DNA from: Methanolobus sp. UBA474
GTDB taxonomy: Archaea; Halobacteriota; Methanosarcinia; Methanosarcinales; Methanosarcinaceae
Reading direction: 5' to 3'
NCBI GenBank assembly: GCA_002501695.1
Contig: DANZ01000038.1
Span: forward strand, 1-26,610
Length of the DNA stretch: 26,610 nucleotides
Both the position numbers and the translations under genes were made by a program. The notes below the pieces were generated by a model. That model was given only the letters and a program-made list of their open reading frames with translations, searched no databases and was not told where the DNA came from. Within the stretch, counting starts at the first letter, position 1. The number at the start of each line of letters is the position of its first letter. Shown piece by piece: positions 1-6,954 of this stretch.

Positions 1-218
1 ACTATGCCCTTGGCGATAGTGGATGTGACCTTCTTACCGAAGAAGACAGCGCCTGCAAACTCAAAAACGCCTGCAACGATAATGACCTGTTTTATAGAAA
101 GTGCACCGCTGCCTACAGACGTTCCCATGGCGTTGGCAAGGTCATTTGCCCCGATGTTCCATGCCATATATAGGCCTGCGATGATAAGAAAAATTACAAG
201 CGGATTGAATAAGTCCAT
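1..218 (-). CDS. pit: Inorganic phosphate transporter, Pit/PHO4 family (5' part, cut by window edge)
   Basis: Only the first 72 codons are present; the gene runs off the left edge. The translated N-terminus has a first membrane helix (residues about 4-20) followed by the GANDLANA segment near residues 24-31, which is the signature of PiT-family phosphate permeases (GANDxANA), then a second helix and a GKKVTST stretch. PiT proteins import phosphate, usually as a metal-phosphate complex, coupled to an ion gradient. The ATG at 218 is preceded by a strong GAGGAG ribosome-binding site 8-10 bases upstream. An inverted repeat lies just upstream of that site (235-250) and could be an operator. The gene is in the same direction as nreA but 121 bases beyond it with its own AT-rich promoter region. 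The family call is firm; substrate is inferred from the family. Confidence 0.88.
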   Translation of the reverse strand, partial: MDLFNPLVIFLIIAGLYMAWNIGANDLANAMGTSVGSGALSIKQVIIVAGVFEFAGAVFFGKKVTSTIAKGI

Positions 219-234
219 TTTGTGGGATCTCCTC

Positions 235-250
235 TACCTAATTTTAGGTA
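235..250. promoter_or_regulatory. Inverted repeat TACCTAA-N2-TTAGGTA before the phosphate transporter
   Basis: The two 7-base arms are perfect with a 2-base centre. It lies 17-32 bases upstream of the transporter ATG, just outside its ribosome-binding site and close to the transcription start expected from the TATA-like run at about 264-275. A repressor bound here would block initiation, so a phosphate-responsive operator is possible, but no regulator is identified. Confidence 0.4.
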
Positions 251-307
251 CGCTTAAGGAGCATATATAGATAAACCTGTCTTACCTACTCTATATATAC
301 ATATATA

Positions 308-321
308 TCTCTATATAGAGA
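308..321. terminator. Palindrome TCTCTA-TATAGAGA between nreA and pit, possible terminator
   Basis: A perfect 14-base palindrome about 20 bases downstream of the nreA stop codon, within a TA-rich run (287-317) that also supplies TATA-like elements for the pit gene. It could fold as a small hairpin at the end of the nreA transcript or simply reflect the alternating TA sequence. Confidence 0.25.
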
Positions 322-339
322 GACACCAGCCACCATTAA

Positions 340-1563
340 TCAGAAAAAGGAGTCAAGAGTTCGCTGCGCCCTGTTATTGGTGAGCATTTTTGCTTTTTCC
401 ATCCATTTGCCCGAAGGGGTACGCAAGCGCAATGACATGTCCGTAAGCGCCTCTTCCACAGAACCGAAGACCTTTGGCTGCGCTTCAAAAGCCTGGCGGG
501 CCGCCTCCCGCACAACCCATACACCAAGAGGAGCCCAGTACTCTGGCCTTATTTCACGCACCATGAACACTGATGCCTGCCTGCGTATAGAGTTCAGATA
601 TTCGAGAGCTGCCAGCCGGGCTGCATAGTAGCCGCCGGCCAGATTCGAATAACCCTTCTTTCCGCCAAAGCCTTCACTGTCAGATTCTATCCAGGATGTG
701 TGTCCGGACCACACTGCCTGCGGCATCCATACCTCTATAAGCTCAAAAGTAAAGCTTCTTGGCATCAGCATGACCTCAAAGTGGTTGCCAAATGCTTCTC
801 CGCTAAAGACCCGGATATCACTTATCTGCTGATAGTCCCTTATTTTTGTAAGCAGCTCCTTGCCTACCTGATCATCCACAGCAGTAATAGACCATCTTGT
901 AGGCACAAGGCGTCTCTCCTGTCCCAGGAGGCCGATGGAAAGAAGGCGCGTTATATGTTCAGCAGGTACATTGCTGTCCCACAGTTCGGAAATGGCATCT
1001 TTTGCAAGGGCATCGGTATCGTAAATTAAAGAATCCACTTTCCGGGGGACTTTAGGGTTCTCCGTGATATCAAAATCCTTCAATTCGCCCGAGGGGCCCA
1101 TAGGGGTCAGCACATTATCGAACTTCAGCTTATTCCGGAGGGGTTTGACGAACCATGCCTCAGTGTCCACCGCTTTTTTCGACAGGGCCAGCTCCTGGGA
1201 TTTTTCAATGAGGGGATTGTCGGTATTGCGGGCATTTTTTACATTCACACTGGTGTTTGCCCTGACCAGCCTTGAACGTGAAGAGATTATATCCCGGATA
1301 CCCATTTTCAGCAGGGCTTTGGGGTCTTCAAGCAGACTGGCCTCGTCACCTCCGAGCTGAGGGGGTATCATGGGTCCTGCCCGGACTTCCGGATAATTGT
1401 TCCTGCCTACGAATACAGAAGGAGGGGACGCTCCGAAGATAGATGTCTCGCCTGTAATACCGGTAAAAGCAGATCCTACAGACCGGAATTTTTCAAGGAT
1501 AGGACAGAATGGACGGCCACAAAGCCCCTTGCCCTTGCATTTTACACAGAGGCTGCTGTTCAA
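340..1563 (-). CDS. nreA: NreA, archaeal DNA repair protein with PCNA-binding tail
   Basis: A 407-residue protein of the archaeal Nre family (Nre_N and Nre_C domains). Four cysteines at residues 6, 9, 15 and 20 (CVKCKGKGLC...C) form the usual N-terminal metal-binding knuckle. The last eight residues, QRTLDSFF, are a textbook PIP box (Qxx-hydrophobic-xx-aromatic-aromatic) for binding PCNA. Nre proteins are known from haloarchaeal genetics to take part in repair of DNA damage such as mitomycin C lesions. The start chosen is the TTG at 1563, whose bases overlap the TGA stop of the upstream regulator (TTGA), indicating translational coupling. A longer reading from another TTG at 1593 adds ten residues before the conserved cysteines and is less likely. 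It is the last gene of the iscS-iscU-regulator-nreA run. Confidence 0.93.
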   Translation of the reverse strand: MNSSLCVKCKGKGLCGRPFCPILEKFRSVGSAFTGITGETSIFGASPPSVFVGRNNYPEVRAGPMIPPQLGGDEASLLEDPKALLKMGIRDIISSRSRLVRANTSVNVKNARNTDNPLIEKSQELALSKKAVDTEAWFVKPLRNKLKFDNVLTPMGPSGELKDFDITENPKVPRKVDSLIYDTDALAKDAISELWDSNVPAEHITRLLSIGLLGQERRLVPTRWSITAVDDQVGKELLTKIRDYQQISDIRVFSGEAFGNHFEVMLMPRSFTFELIEVWMPQAVWSGHTSWIESDSEGFGGKKGYSNLAGGYYAARLAALEYLNSIRRQASVFMVREIRPEYWAPLGVWVVREAARQAFEAQPKVFGSVEEALTDMSLRLRTPSGKWMEKAKMLTNNRAQRTLDSFF

Positions 1564-1922
1564 TGAGTTTCCCTGTCCCCGCAAAGGACGCAATGGCCTG
1601 CATCAGGTTCATTCTTATTCAGCCAGCCGGACATCTGCACATACTTGCAGATATTACACATGCCTGCAACCTGTTCCGCCGGACTCAGGCCGATCAGGAG
1701 CTGTAAAGTGAATTTGCGTATCTCTTCCTGAGCATCTTCTGAAAAGTCAACTTCCGCCCCCCTTTTCTCACTCAGGTATTGGGATACGGCTGCTCTGGAT
1801 AGACCCAGGACTTCAGCGGCCTCCTGCTGGGTGCGGCCACGCTCGGATATAATAACGCGGGCGATCTCTGCACGTATTGCGGGCAGCACCCGTTGAACCA
1901 TTATCTCACATGTTGTCTTCAC
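1560..1922 (-). CDS. Small HTH transcriptional regulator with C-terminal four-cysteine motif
   Basis: A 120-residue protein. Residues 30-53 form a clear Xre-like helix-turn-helix (TQQEAAEVLGLSRAAVSQYL). The C-terminus has two CxxC pairs, C89/C92 and C111/C114, able to hold zinc or an Fe-S cluster. It resembles the archaeal COG2522 predicted regulators. The GTG at 1922 is chosen because an AGGGGG ribosome-binding site lies about 8 bases before it; an internal ATG at 1901 lacks this. It begins 15 bases after iscU and its stop overlaps the nreA start. Co-transcription with Fe-S cluster assembly genes makes a role in sensing Fe-S status or metal a reasonable inference, though nothing in the sequence proves the ligand or the target. 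Confidence 0.85.
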   Translation of the reverse strand: MKTTCEIMVQRVLPAIRAEIARVIISERGRTQQEAAEVLGLSRAAVSQYLSEKRGAEVDFSEDAQEEIRKFTLQLLIGLSPAEQVAGMCNICKYVQMSGWLNKNEPDAGHCVLCGDRETH

Positions 1923-1937
1923 TGGATTTCCCCCTGC

Positions 1938-2312
1938 TCAAATGGTTACTTTTTTACTGCGGTAGTCATCAATAGCCTTATGCAATGCATCCAGGGCAAA
2001 CCCTGAGCATCTGTCCTTACCCTGGGGAAGGCCACCTAATGCATGCTGGACATCCTGATTGGAAATTGCGAGAGCATCCTCAACGGTCTTTCCCTTTGCG
2101 AGCTGAGTGACCATGGTGGACGTTGAGATCGCCACCACACACCCGAATGTCTTGAACCTGACATCCGTGAGCACACCATTGTCTACCTTGATATACATGG
2201 TGATGACATCACCATCGACAGTACTGCCGATCTCGCCGACCCCATCAGCATCTTCAATTATCCCTACGTTCTTAGGATTTGTGAATTCTTCAATTATCTT
2301 CTTTGAGTACAT
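1938..2312 (-). CDS. iscU: IscU/NifU-type Fe-S scaffold lacking the first ligand cysteine
   Basis: A 124-residue IscU_N-family scaffold that receives sulfur from IscS and builds a cluster for transfer to apoproteins. The family landmarks are present: NPKNVG (12-17), DADGVGEIG (21-29), FKTFGC (C58) and the third conserved Cys at C102. At the first cysteine position the usual C-G-D reads D33-G34-D35, so one of the three canonical cluster ligands is replaced by aspartate. The residues after C58 (VVAISTSTM) also differ from the usual GAAIASSSM. The ATG at 2312 has a CGGAG site upstream and follows iscS by 22 bases, so the two are surely co-expressed. The family call is firm; function as a three-cysteine scaffold is uncertain. 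Confidence 0.93.
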   Translation of the reverse strand: MYSKKIIEEFTNPKNVGIIEDADGVGEIGSTVDGDVITMYIKVDNGVLTDVRFKTFGCVVAISTSTMVTQLAKGKTVEDALAISNQDVQHALGGLPQGKDRCSGFALDALHKAIDDYRSKKVTI

Positions 2313-2334
2313 CTCGTTTCTCCGGAGTATATGT

Positions 2335-3495
2335 TCAGCATTTTGCAGGAGAGGATATCTGCCTCAGCTTTGTCACGGTTTCCTGCAGTGCCCCTACAAG
2401 ATATTCGATCTCTTCCATGCTGTTCTCTTTCCCCAGGGTCATCCTGACCGAACCGTGAATATAATCAGGTTCAAGGCCGATAGAATCTAACACATGAGAG
2501 GCATGCAGGGACCTGGAAGAGCATGCCGAGCCTGTAGAAACCGCAATCCCCGCCATGTCAAGCAGCATCAGCATAGATTCACCTTCCACGTATTTGAAAC
2601 TGAGATTGGCATTGTTGGGGAGTCTCTGGGTTGCATGTCCGTTAAGGCGAACATCATCCAGAGTGGCAAATACCCCCTTAATGAGAGAATCACGGAGCCT
2701 TAGCATATGCTTTGAGTCAGTATCAAGGTGCTCCTTTGCAAGGGAAGAGGCTGTTGCAAAACCCACAATGCCCGGAATGTTCTCTGTACCCGGACGCATG
2801 CCGCGTTCATGGCCGCCGCCAAAGAGAATGGGGTTCAGGCGGGTACCCTCACGCATATACAGGGCACCTACACCTTTTGGCCCGTATAGCTTATGTGAGG
2901 ATATGGAAAGCATATCAACTCCAAGGCTGTTCACATCCACAGGGATCTTCCCTACCGACTGCACAGCATCCGTATGTAAATATATATTATTGTCCTTTGC
3001 TATATCCGCAATTTCCTTTATGGGCTGTATGGTGCCGATCTCATTGTTGGCATGCATGATGCTTATAAGTACTGTATTGCCCCTGACGGCATTCTTTACA
3101 TCATCTGCATTCACAATACCCTCGGAATCGACGGGCACATATGTAATATCATGACCGGTACTTTCCAGGAAACTACAGGTATTGAGCACAGCAGGATGCT
3201 CTATGACCGAGGTGATAATATGCTGCCTCTTTCCTGCTTCGCGTGAAAGAACACCCTGCAGGGCAATATTATCAGATTCGGTGCCTCCGGAAGTGAATAT
3301 TATCTCCTCTGCCTTGGCGCCAATGGAATCCGCTACTTGGGAACGTGCCACATAAAGTGCCTCAGCGGCTTCCTGCCCGAATGAGTGAAGACTGGATGAA
3401 TTGCCGAAACTCTCCGTAAAATAAGGAAGCATAGCATCCACAACCAGAGGATCTACCGGCGTGGTTGCACTGTGGTCCATGTAAATGCGCTTCAT
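2335..3495 (-). CDS. iscS: Cysteine desulfurase IscS/NifS
   Basis: A 386-residue PLP enzyme that converts cysteine to alanine and passes the sulfur to a scaffold. Seen in sequence: N-terminal MDHSATTPVDP, TSGGTESDN (68-76), the PLP-stacking H100, D176 (HTDAVQ), the PLP lysine K202 in SSHKLYGPKG, RPGTEN (234-239) and the catalytic C325 in STGSACSS. The lysine is present, unlike the Archaeoglobus IscS reported to lack it. The start is set at the ATG at 3495, giving the standard N-terminus; the open frame continues 44 codons upstream, but that stretch resembles no desulfurase and lacks a good ribosome-binding site. It heads the iscS-iscU-regulator-nreA run, 128 bases after aIF1. Confidence 0.96.
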   Translation of the reverse strand: MKRIYMDHSATTPVDPLVVDAMLPYFTESFGNSSSLHSFGQEAAEALYVARSQVADSIGAKAEEIIFTSGGTESDNIALQGVLSREAGKRQHIITSVIEHPAVLNTCSFLESTGHDITYVPVDSEGIVNADDVKNAVRGNTVLISIMHANNEIGTIQPIKEIADIAKDNNIYLHTDAVQSVGKIPVDVNSLGVDMLSISSHKLYGPKGVGALYMREGTRLNPILFGGGHERGMRPGTENIPGIVGFATASSLAKEHLDTDSKHMLRLRDSLIKGVFATLDDVRLNGHATQRLPNNANLSFKYVEGESMLMLLDMAGIAVSTGSACSSRSLHASHVLDSIGLEPDYIHGSVRMTLGKENSMEEIEYLVGALQETVTKLRQISSPAKC

Positions 3496-3623
3496 AGTAT
3501 CTATCCAGAGGACGCGTTTAACAAATAAATACCCTGCACCCAGAGCACTAAATCCTAAAGGCGGGAACAGGATTCCAGCCCTGTGAAAATAAGTTTTAAA
3601 GAAAGATCGAACGACCTGGCCGA
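3496..3623 (-). other. Spacer between aIF1 and iscS
   Basis: The 128 bases are open in the iscS frame, but the encoded residues look like random hydrophobic sequence and match no part of a cysteine desulfurase. On the leftward strand it has TTTAAA-type runs (about 3590-3605) that could act as an internal promoter for iscS. No hairpin terminator was seen. Confidence 0.35.
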
Positions 3624-3932
3624 TCAATCCTTTATCTGATCCGGGGAGAATCCCCTTTCAACAAGAACATCCTTCATGCGTCCTATGTGGTTACCCTGCA
3701 GTTCCACACCATTGCCTTTCACAGTCCCTCCACATGCGAACTTGGACTTAAGATACGTAGACAGTTCGTGAAGATCTATCTCGTGGGCATCAAAACCTTC
3801 GACAACAGTGACTTCTTTTCCATACCGTCTTCTGTTCACCTTAACCGTTATCCTTTGCTGCTCTTTTGCTACTTCTTCGCATATGCAAAGTTCCCTTGGC
3901 AGGCCACATACCGAACACATTTCAGAACTCAT
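3624..3932 (-). CDS. Translation initiation factor aIF1 (SUI1 family)
   Basis: A 102-residue SUI1-fold protein. The SUI1 core spans about residues 25-100, including the basic strand ITVKVNRRRYGKEVTVVEG and the C-terminal GGTVKGNGVELQGNH segment typical of eIF1/aIF1. The N-terminus carries a cysteine knuckle at C6, C9, C16 and C18, common in archaeal forms. aIF1 binds the small ribosomal subunit and enforces correct start-codon selection. The ATG at 3932 has a strong CGGAGGAT site about 10 bases upstream. It is transcribed leftward from a promoter region shared with the divergent DUF192 gene and may read through into iscS. Confidence 0.95.
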   Translation of the reverse strand: MSSEMCSVCGLPRELCICEEVAKEQQRITVKVNRRRYGKEVTVVEGFDAHEIDLHELSTYLKSKFACGGTVKGNGVELQGNHIGRMKDVLVERGFSPDQIKD

Positions 3933-3958
3933 CTTTTGATTTATCCTCCGGGATTATT

Positions 3959-3998
3959 ATCTATTTTAGACACTAGATATACTTAAATTAAAATAGAT
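3959..3998. promoter_or_regulatory. Divergent aIF1/DUF192 promoter flanked by 10-base inverted arms
   Basis: ATCTATTTTA at 3959-3968 is repeated as a perfect inverted copy, TAAAATAGAT, at 3989-3998 with 20 bases between. The centre holds an AT-rich element (about 3976-3989) usable as TATA box in both directions. Expected leftward initiation is near 3955, just upstream of the aIF1 ribosome-binding site; expected rightward initiation is near 4010, almost at the DUF192 ATG. The arms are placed to bind a regulator symmetrically around both promoters. Confidence 0.5.
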
Positions 3999-4015
3999 GA
4001 TTAAAGTAAACAACT

Positions 4016-4372
4016 ATGATATTAAAACCTAGTGGTGAATATGTTGCTACAAGTACCGAATTTGCATGCAATGCATTTAAACAGGCCCTTGGACTTATGT
4101 TCAGAAAGAGCATTCCCGGGGACTATGCCCTTGTATTTGTCCTGAACAAGAGCAAAAAGGTGTCATTACACATGCTTTTTGTTAATTTCGCGATAGATGC
4201 CATATTCCTTGACGAGAATAAGAAGATCGTAAAGATATCTCAGCTTCGGCCGTGGACAGGCGTATGTTCATCTGAGACAAAAGTAAAGTATATAATCGAG
4301 ACGGACAAAGGTATAGCAAAAAAAGCAGGCCTTAAAGTAGGCGACATACTTACTTTCAGAAATGGCTGTTAA
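4016..4372 (+). CDS. DUF192 family protein
   Basis: A 118-residue protein of the DUF192/COG1430 family: ALGLMFRK near residues 24-31, ALVFVLNKSKKVSLHMLFVNFAIDAIFLDENKKIVKI in the middle, LRPWTG near residues 77-82, and a closing GLKVGDILTF. The family forms a small beta-barrel with no agreed biochemical role; many bacterial members are secreted, but no signal peptide is seen here, so this one is likely cytoplasmic. No convincing ribosome-binding site precedes the ATG at 4016, and the TATA-like element at 3978-3990 would start transcription almost at the ATG, so the message may be leaderless. It is divergent from aIF1 and 150 bases before purL. Confidence 0.85.
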   Translation: MILKPSGEYVATSTEFACNAFKQALGLMFRKSIPGDYALVFVLNKSKKVSLHMLFVNFAIDAIFLDENKKIVKISQLRPWTGVCSSETKVKYIIETDKGIAKKAGLKVGDILTFRNGC

Positions 4373-4446
4373 GAGATGCAGTTCCTGTTAGTTTCGTTTA
4401 CCTTTTGTAGTAGGACCCTTTACTCTACAGGATATAGATGCCCCGG

Positions 4447-4489
4447 TTCTTTAAAGAAACGTTTATTAGTTTCCGGGTGCTTTAAAAGC
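4447..4489 (+). promoter_or_regulatory. purL: Likely purL promoter with adjacent palindrome
   Basis: The segment has a perfect 12-base palindrome, TTCTTTAAAGAA, at 4447-4458, and a TATA-like CTTTAAAAGC at 4480-4489. The TATA-like site would place the start of transcription near 4510, giving a short leader that includes the GAGG ribosome-binding site (4515-4518). The palindrome sits upstream of the TATA element; it may be a regulatory site or a terminator for the DUF192 gene. Confidence 0.35.
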
Positions 4490-4525
4490 CTAGTTAATCG
4501 TGAGTTTAAATATCGAGGCACATGA

Positions 4526-6673
4526 ATGTTACCCGAAAATGATTTTAAGATCGTTGCTGAAAAGATGGGAAGGGAACCGAACCTTGTTGAGCAGGGGTGT
4601 TTCCTGAACCTTTGGAGCGAGCACTGCTCATACCGCTCAAGTGCGCCATTGCTCAAAACTTTTACAACCACAGGCGAACGTGTAATTATCGGACCCGGAG
4701 ATGATGCTGCCGTGGTCAGTTTTGGAAATGGATGGGTGCTTGCCATAGGAATGGAAAGCCACAACCATCCTTCATATGTTGACCCGTATAACGGGGCTGC
4801 AACCGGAGTCGGAGGAATAGTACGTGACATAATATCCATGGGTGCACGCCCAATCGCACTTATGGACCCTCTCTATTTCGGACCGCTTAACAATCCTAAG
4901 AACCTTTACCTTTTCGAGCATATCATTGAGGGTATTGCAGGATATGGAAACTGCATCGGAGTGCCTGTCGTTCGCGGAGAGGCTTTCTTTGACGAAGCAT
5001 ATAGCGGCAACCCTCTTGTGAATGTGGTGGCTGTGGGCCTTGCACGCGAAGAGGATATCGTGACCGCATGCGCACAAAAGGCAGGTAACAAACTCGTCCT
5101 GATGGGTTCGACCACAGGCAGGGACGGGCTCGGCGGTGCATCCTTTGCATCCCGGGACCTTTCCGAGGCATCAGAGGCTGAAGACAGGCCAAGCATACAG
5201 ATAGGTGATCCCTTTACAGAGAAACTGCTGATAGAAGCGACCCTGGAGGCAGTAAGGAGCGGATATGTCAGATCCTGCAGGGACCTTGGTGCTGCCGGGC
5301 TTGCCGGTGCAAGTTCTGAAATGGCTTCCAAAGGCAACCTTGGGATGCATATTATCGCTGATAACGTGATACTCCGTGAAGAAGGCATGGTACCTTATGA
5401 GATACTGATAGCAGAATCACAGGAACGCATGCTGTTCGAGGTCGAGCCAGGGAATGTCCAGGCGGTCCTTGACATCGCAAAGAAGTACGATCTCAATGCA
5501 AGCATGATAGGGGAGCTCACAGAAGAACTGACATACAAGGTGGAGTTCAAGGGAAAGGTCGTCGCCGATATCCCCATAAAACTGCTCACCGAAGGTGCTC
5601 CTACTTTTGAGCGTCCCTCCAGGACACCGGCTGCCCGTGAAGAAGGAGACAAGCCGGAAATACCAAAAGACCTTAAAGAGGCAGTATTAAAAGTGCTCTC
5701 CTCCCATAACGTGGCTTCAAAGAAATGGATATCCAGGCAGTATGACCATGAAGTGCAGGTGCGGACAGTAATGAAGCCCGGAGATGATGCAGGCATACTG
5801 AGAATAGACGGCAACGAGGGCATTGCAATGTCCTGCGGCTGCAACCCTAGACACACACTGCTTGACCCCTACCAGGGAGGAAAAGGCACCCTGGTCGAGA
5901 ATGCCATGAACCTGGCCGTGAAGGGGTCCCGCGGGATAGCCGTGGTGGATTGCCTCAATTTCGGCAATCCTGAAAAGCCTGATATATACTGGCAGTTCAA
6001 ATACGCGATCCTGGGACTGGGAGATGCCTGCAGGGAGCTTTCCATTCCTGTTGTAGGTGGAAATGTATCGCTGTATAACGAGAGCGAAGAATTCAGGACA
6101 GCCATCCCTCCCACGCCGTCCATTGGTGTCGTAGGTTACATCAGTGATGTGACCATCGCACCTCCCGGAGTGTTTGCAAACGAAGGGGACAGTATCATCC
6201 TTATAGGCATTACAAAGGATGAGATGGGTGGCTCCGAATACTACAGCCTTGCAGGAAAGAAGAAGAATGGCAAAGTGCCCCTGGTACCGGAGAATGTATC
6301 CGGTACGATAGATGCGATCATCAGTGCCGTGGAAAGCAGGAAGATCACAGCTTCGCATGATATCTCCCTTGGAGGTCTTGCAGTGGCCCTCTGTGAGATG
6401 TGCGTCAATACAGGTGCTGATGTGGACCTTATATCTGTAGGGCAGGAAATGAGAGCCGATGATCTGCTCTTTTCTGAATCGCATGCCAGAGCGATCATAT
6501 CAACTTCCGAGCCTGAGGCTGTCGGGAAGTTGCTTGGGGATGTACCGCATACCGTCATCGGCACTACAGGTGGCAGGAACCTGAAAATATCAGGAAGCGG
6601 ATTCAGCATTTCTATCCCGCTTGAAGAAATAAAAGAAGCAAAAGAAAGCCTCACAAAACAGATGATGGAGTAA
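4526..6673 (+). CDS. purL: Phosphoribosylformylglycinamidine synthase subunit PurL
   Basis: A 715-residue small-type PurL, the ATP-dependent FGAM synthetase of purine synthesis, which works with separate PurQ and PurS subunits not present here. Visible features: SEHCSY with H33, GPGDDAAVV (56-64), ESHNHPS (77-83), ATGVGGIVRDI (92-102), and in the second half the equivalent KPGDDAG and NPRHTLLDPYQGG segments and GGNVSLYNE, as expected for the internally duplicated AIRS-like fold. Length is normal for archaeal and Gram-positive PurL. The ATG at 4526 follows a GAGG site. The gene ends in a perfect 10-base-pair hairpin whose loop holds the stop codon. Confidence 0.97.
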   Translation: MLPENDFKIVAEKMGREPNLVEQGCFLNLWSEHCSYRSSAPLLKTFTTTGERVIIGPGDDAAVVSFGNGWVLAIGMESHNHPSYVDPYNGAATGVGGIVRDIISMGARPIALMDPLYFGPLNNPKNLYLFEHIIEGIAGYGNCIGVPVVRGEAFFDEAYSGNPLVNVVAVGLAREEDIVTACAQKAGNKLVLMGSTTGRDGLGGASFASRDLSEASEAEDRPSIQIGDPFTEKLLIEATLEAVRSGYVRSCRDLGAAGLAGASSEMASKGNLGMHIIADNVILREEGMVPYEILIAESQERMLFEVEPGNVQAVLDIAKKYDLNASMIGELTEELTYKVEFKGKVVADIPIKLLTEGAPTFERPSRTPAAREEGDKPEIPKDLKEAVLKVLSSHNVASKKWISRQYDHEVQVRTVMKPGDDAGILRIDGNEGIAMSCGCNPRHTLLDPYQGGKGTLVENAMNLAVKGSRGIAVVDCLNFGNPEKPDIYWQFKYAILGLGDACRELSIPVVGGNVSLYNESEEFRTAIPPTPSIGVVGYISDVTIAPPGVFANEGDSIILIGITKDEMGGSEYYSLAGKKKNGKVPLVPENVSGTIDAIISAVESRKITASHDISLGGLAVALCEMCVNTGADVDLISVGQEMRADDLLFSESHARAIISTSEPEAVGKLLGDVPHTVIGTTGGRNLKISGSGFSISIPLEEIKEAKESLTKQMME

Positions 6674-6686
6674 ACCCTCCATCATC
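6661..6686. terminator. Perfect hairpin over the purL stop codon
   Basis: GATGATGGAG (6661-6670) pairs perfectly with CTCCATCATC (6677-6686), leaving a 6-base loop, TAAACC, that contains the purL TAA stop. An A-rich run follows. It lies between two convergent genes, so it may end both transcripts or protect their 3' ends. Confidence 0.6.
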
Positions 6687-6711
6687 AATTAAAAATACAT
6701 AAGTACAACTC

Positions 6712-6954
6712 TCACTTACGTGTTGTTCTTGTCTCGTCTGTCCTGGTGTCGCTGCCTACCCTTGTAGCAAAATACAGCATGTAAAGCGCAGCCAGACCTA
6801 CAAGCACATAGATTATCCTTGATATAATGGTCATCTCACCAAAGATCGCTGCCACAAGATCGAATTCGAGAGCGCCAACCAGACCCCAGTTGAGACCACC
6901 GATTATCACAAGTGCAAGGGATAACCAGTCAAGAGCATTCATCCTTGTTGCCAA
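6712..6954 (-). CDS. DUF378 family small membrane protein
   Basis: An 80-residue protein with two predicted membrane helices (about 9-30 and 42-63) and a charged C-terminal tail rich in Arg and Thr. The segment ALDWLSLALVIIGGLNWGLVG followed by FDLVAAIFG and SRIIYVLVGLAALYMLY is the DUF378 signature; function is unknown. The start is a TTG at 6954, because a strong GGAGGTG site lies 5 bases before it; the nearby ATG at 6942 is too far from this site and has none of its own. It is convergent with purL. Confidence 0.85.
   Translation of the reverse strand: MATRMNALDWLSLALVIIGGLNWGLVGALEFDLVAAIFGEMTIISRIIYVLVGLAALYMLYFATRVGSDTRTDETRTTRK

Noticed and set aside
2555..3154. 199-codon plus-strand open frame inside iscS
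   Set aside because: Shadow frame of IscS; translation shows no family and the sense gene has all catalytic residues.
3496..3627. 44-codon N-terminal extension of iscS
   Set aside because: The extension is hydrophobic junk without homology; the family N-terminus begins exactly at the ATG at 3495.
5717..6484. 255-codon minus-strand open frame within purL
   Set aside because: Antisense to conserved PurL sequence with no recognisable motif or ribosome-binding site.
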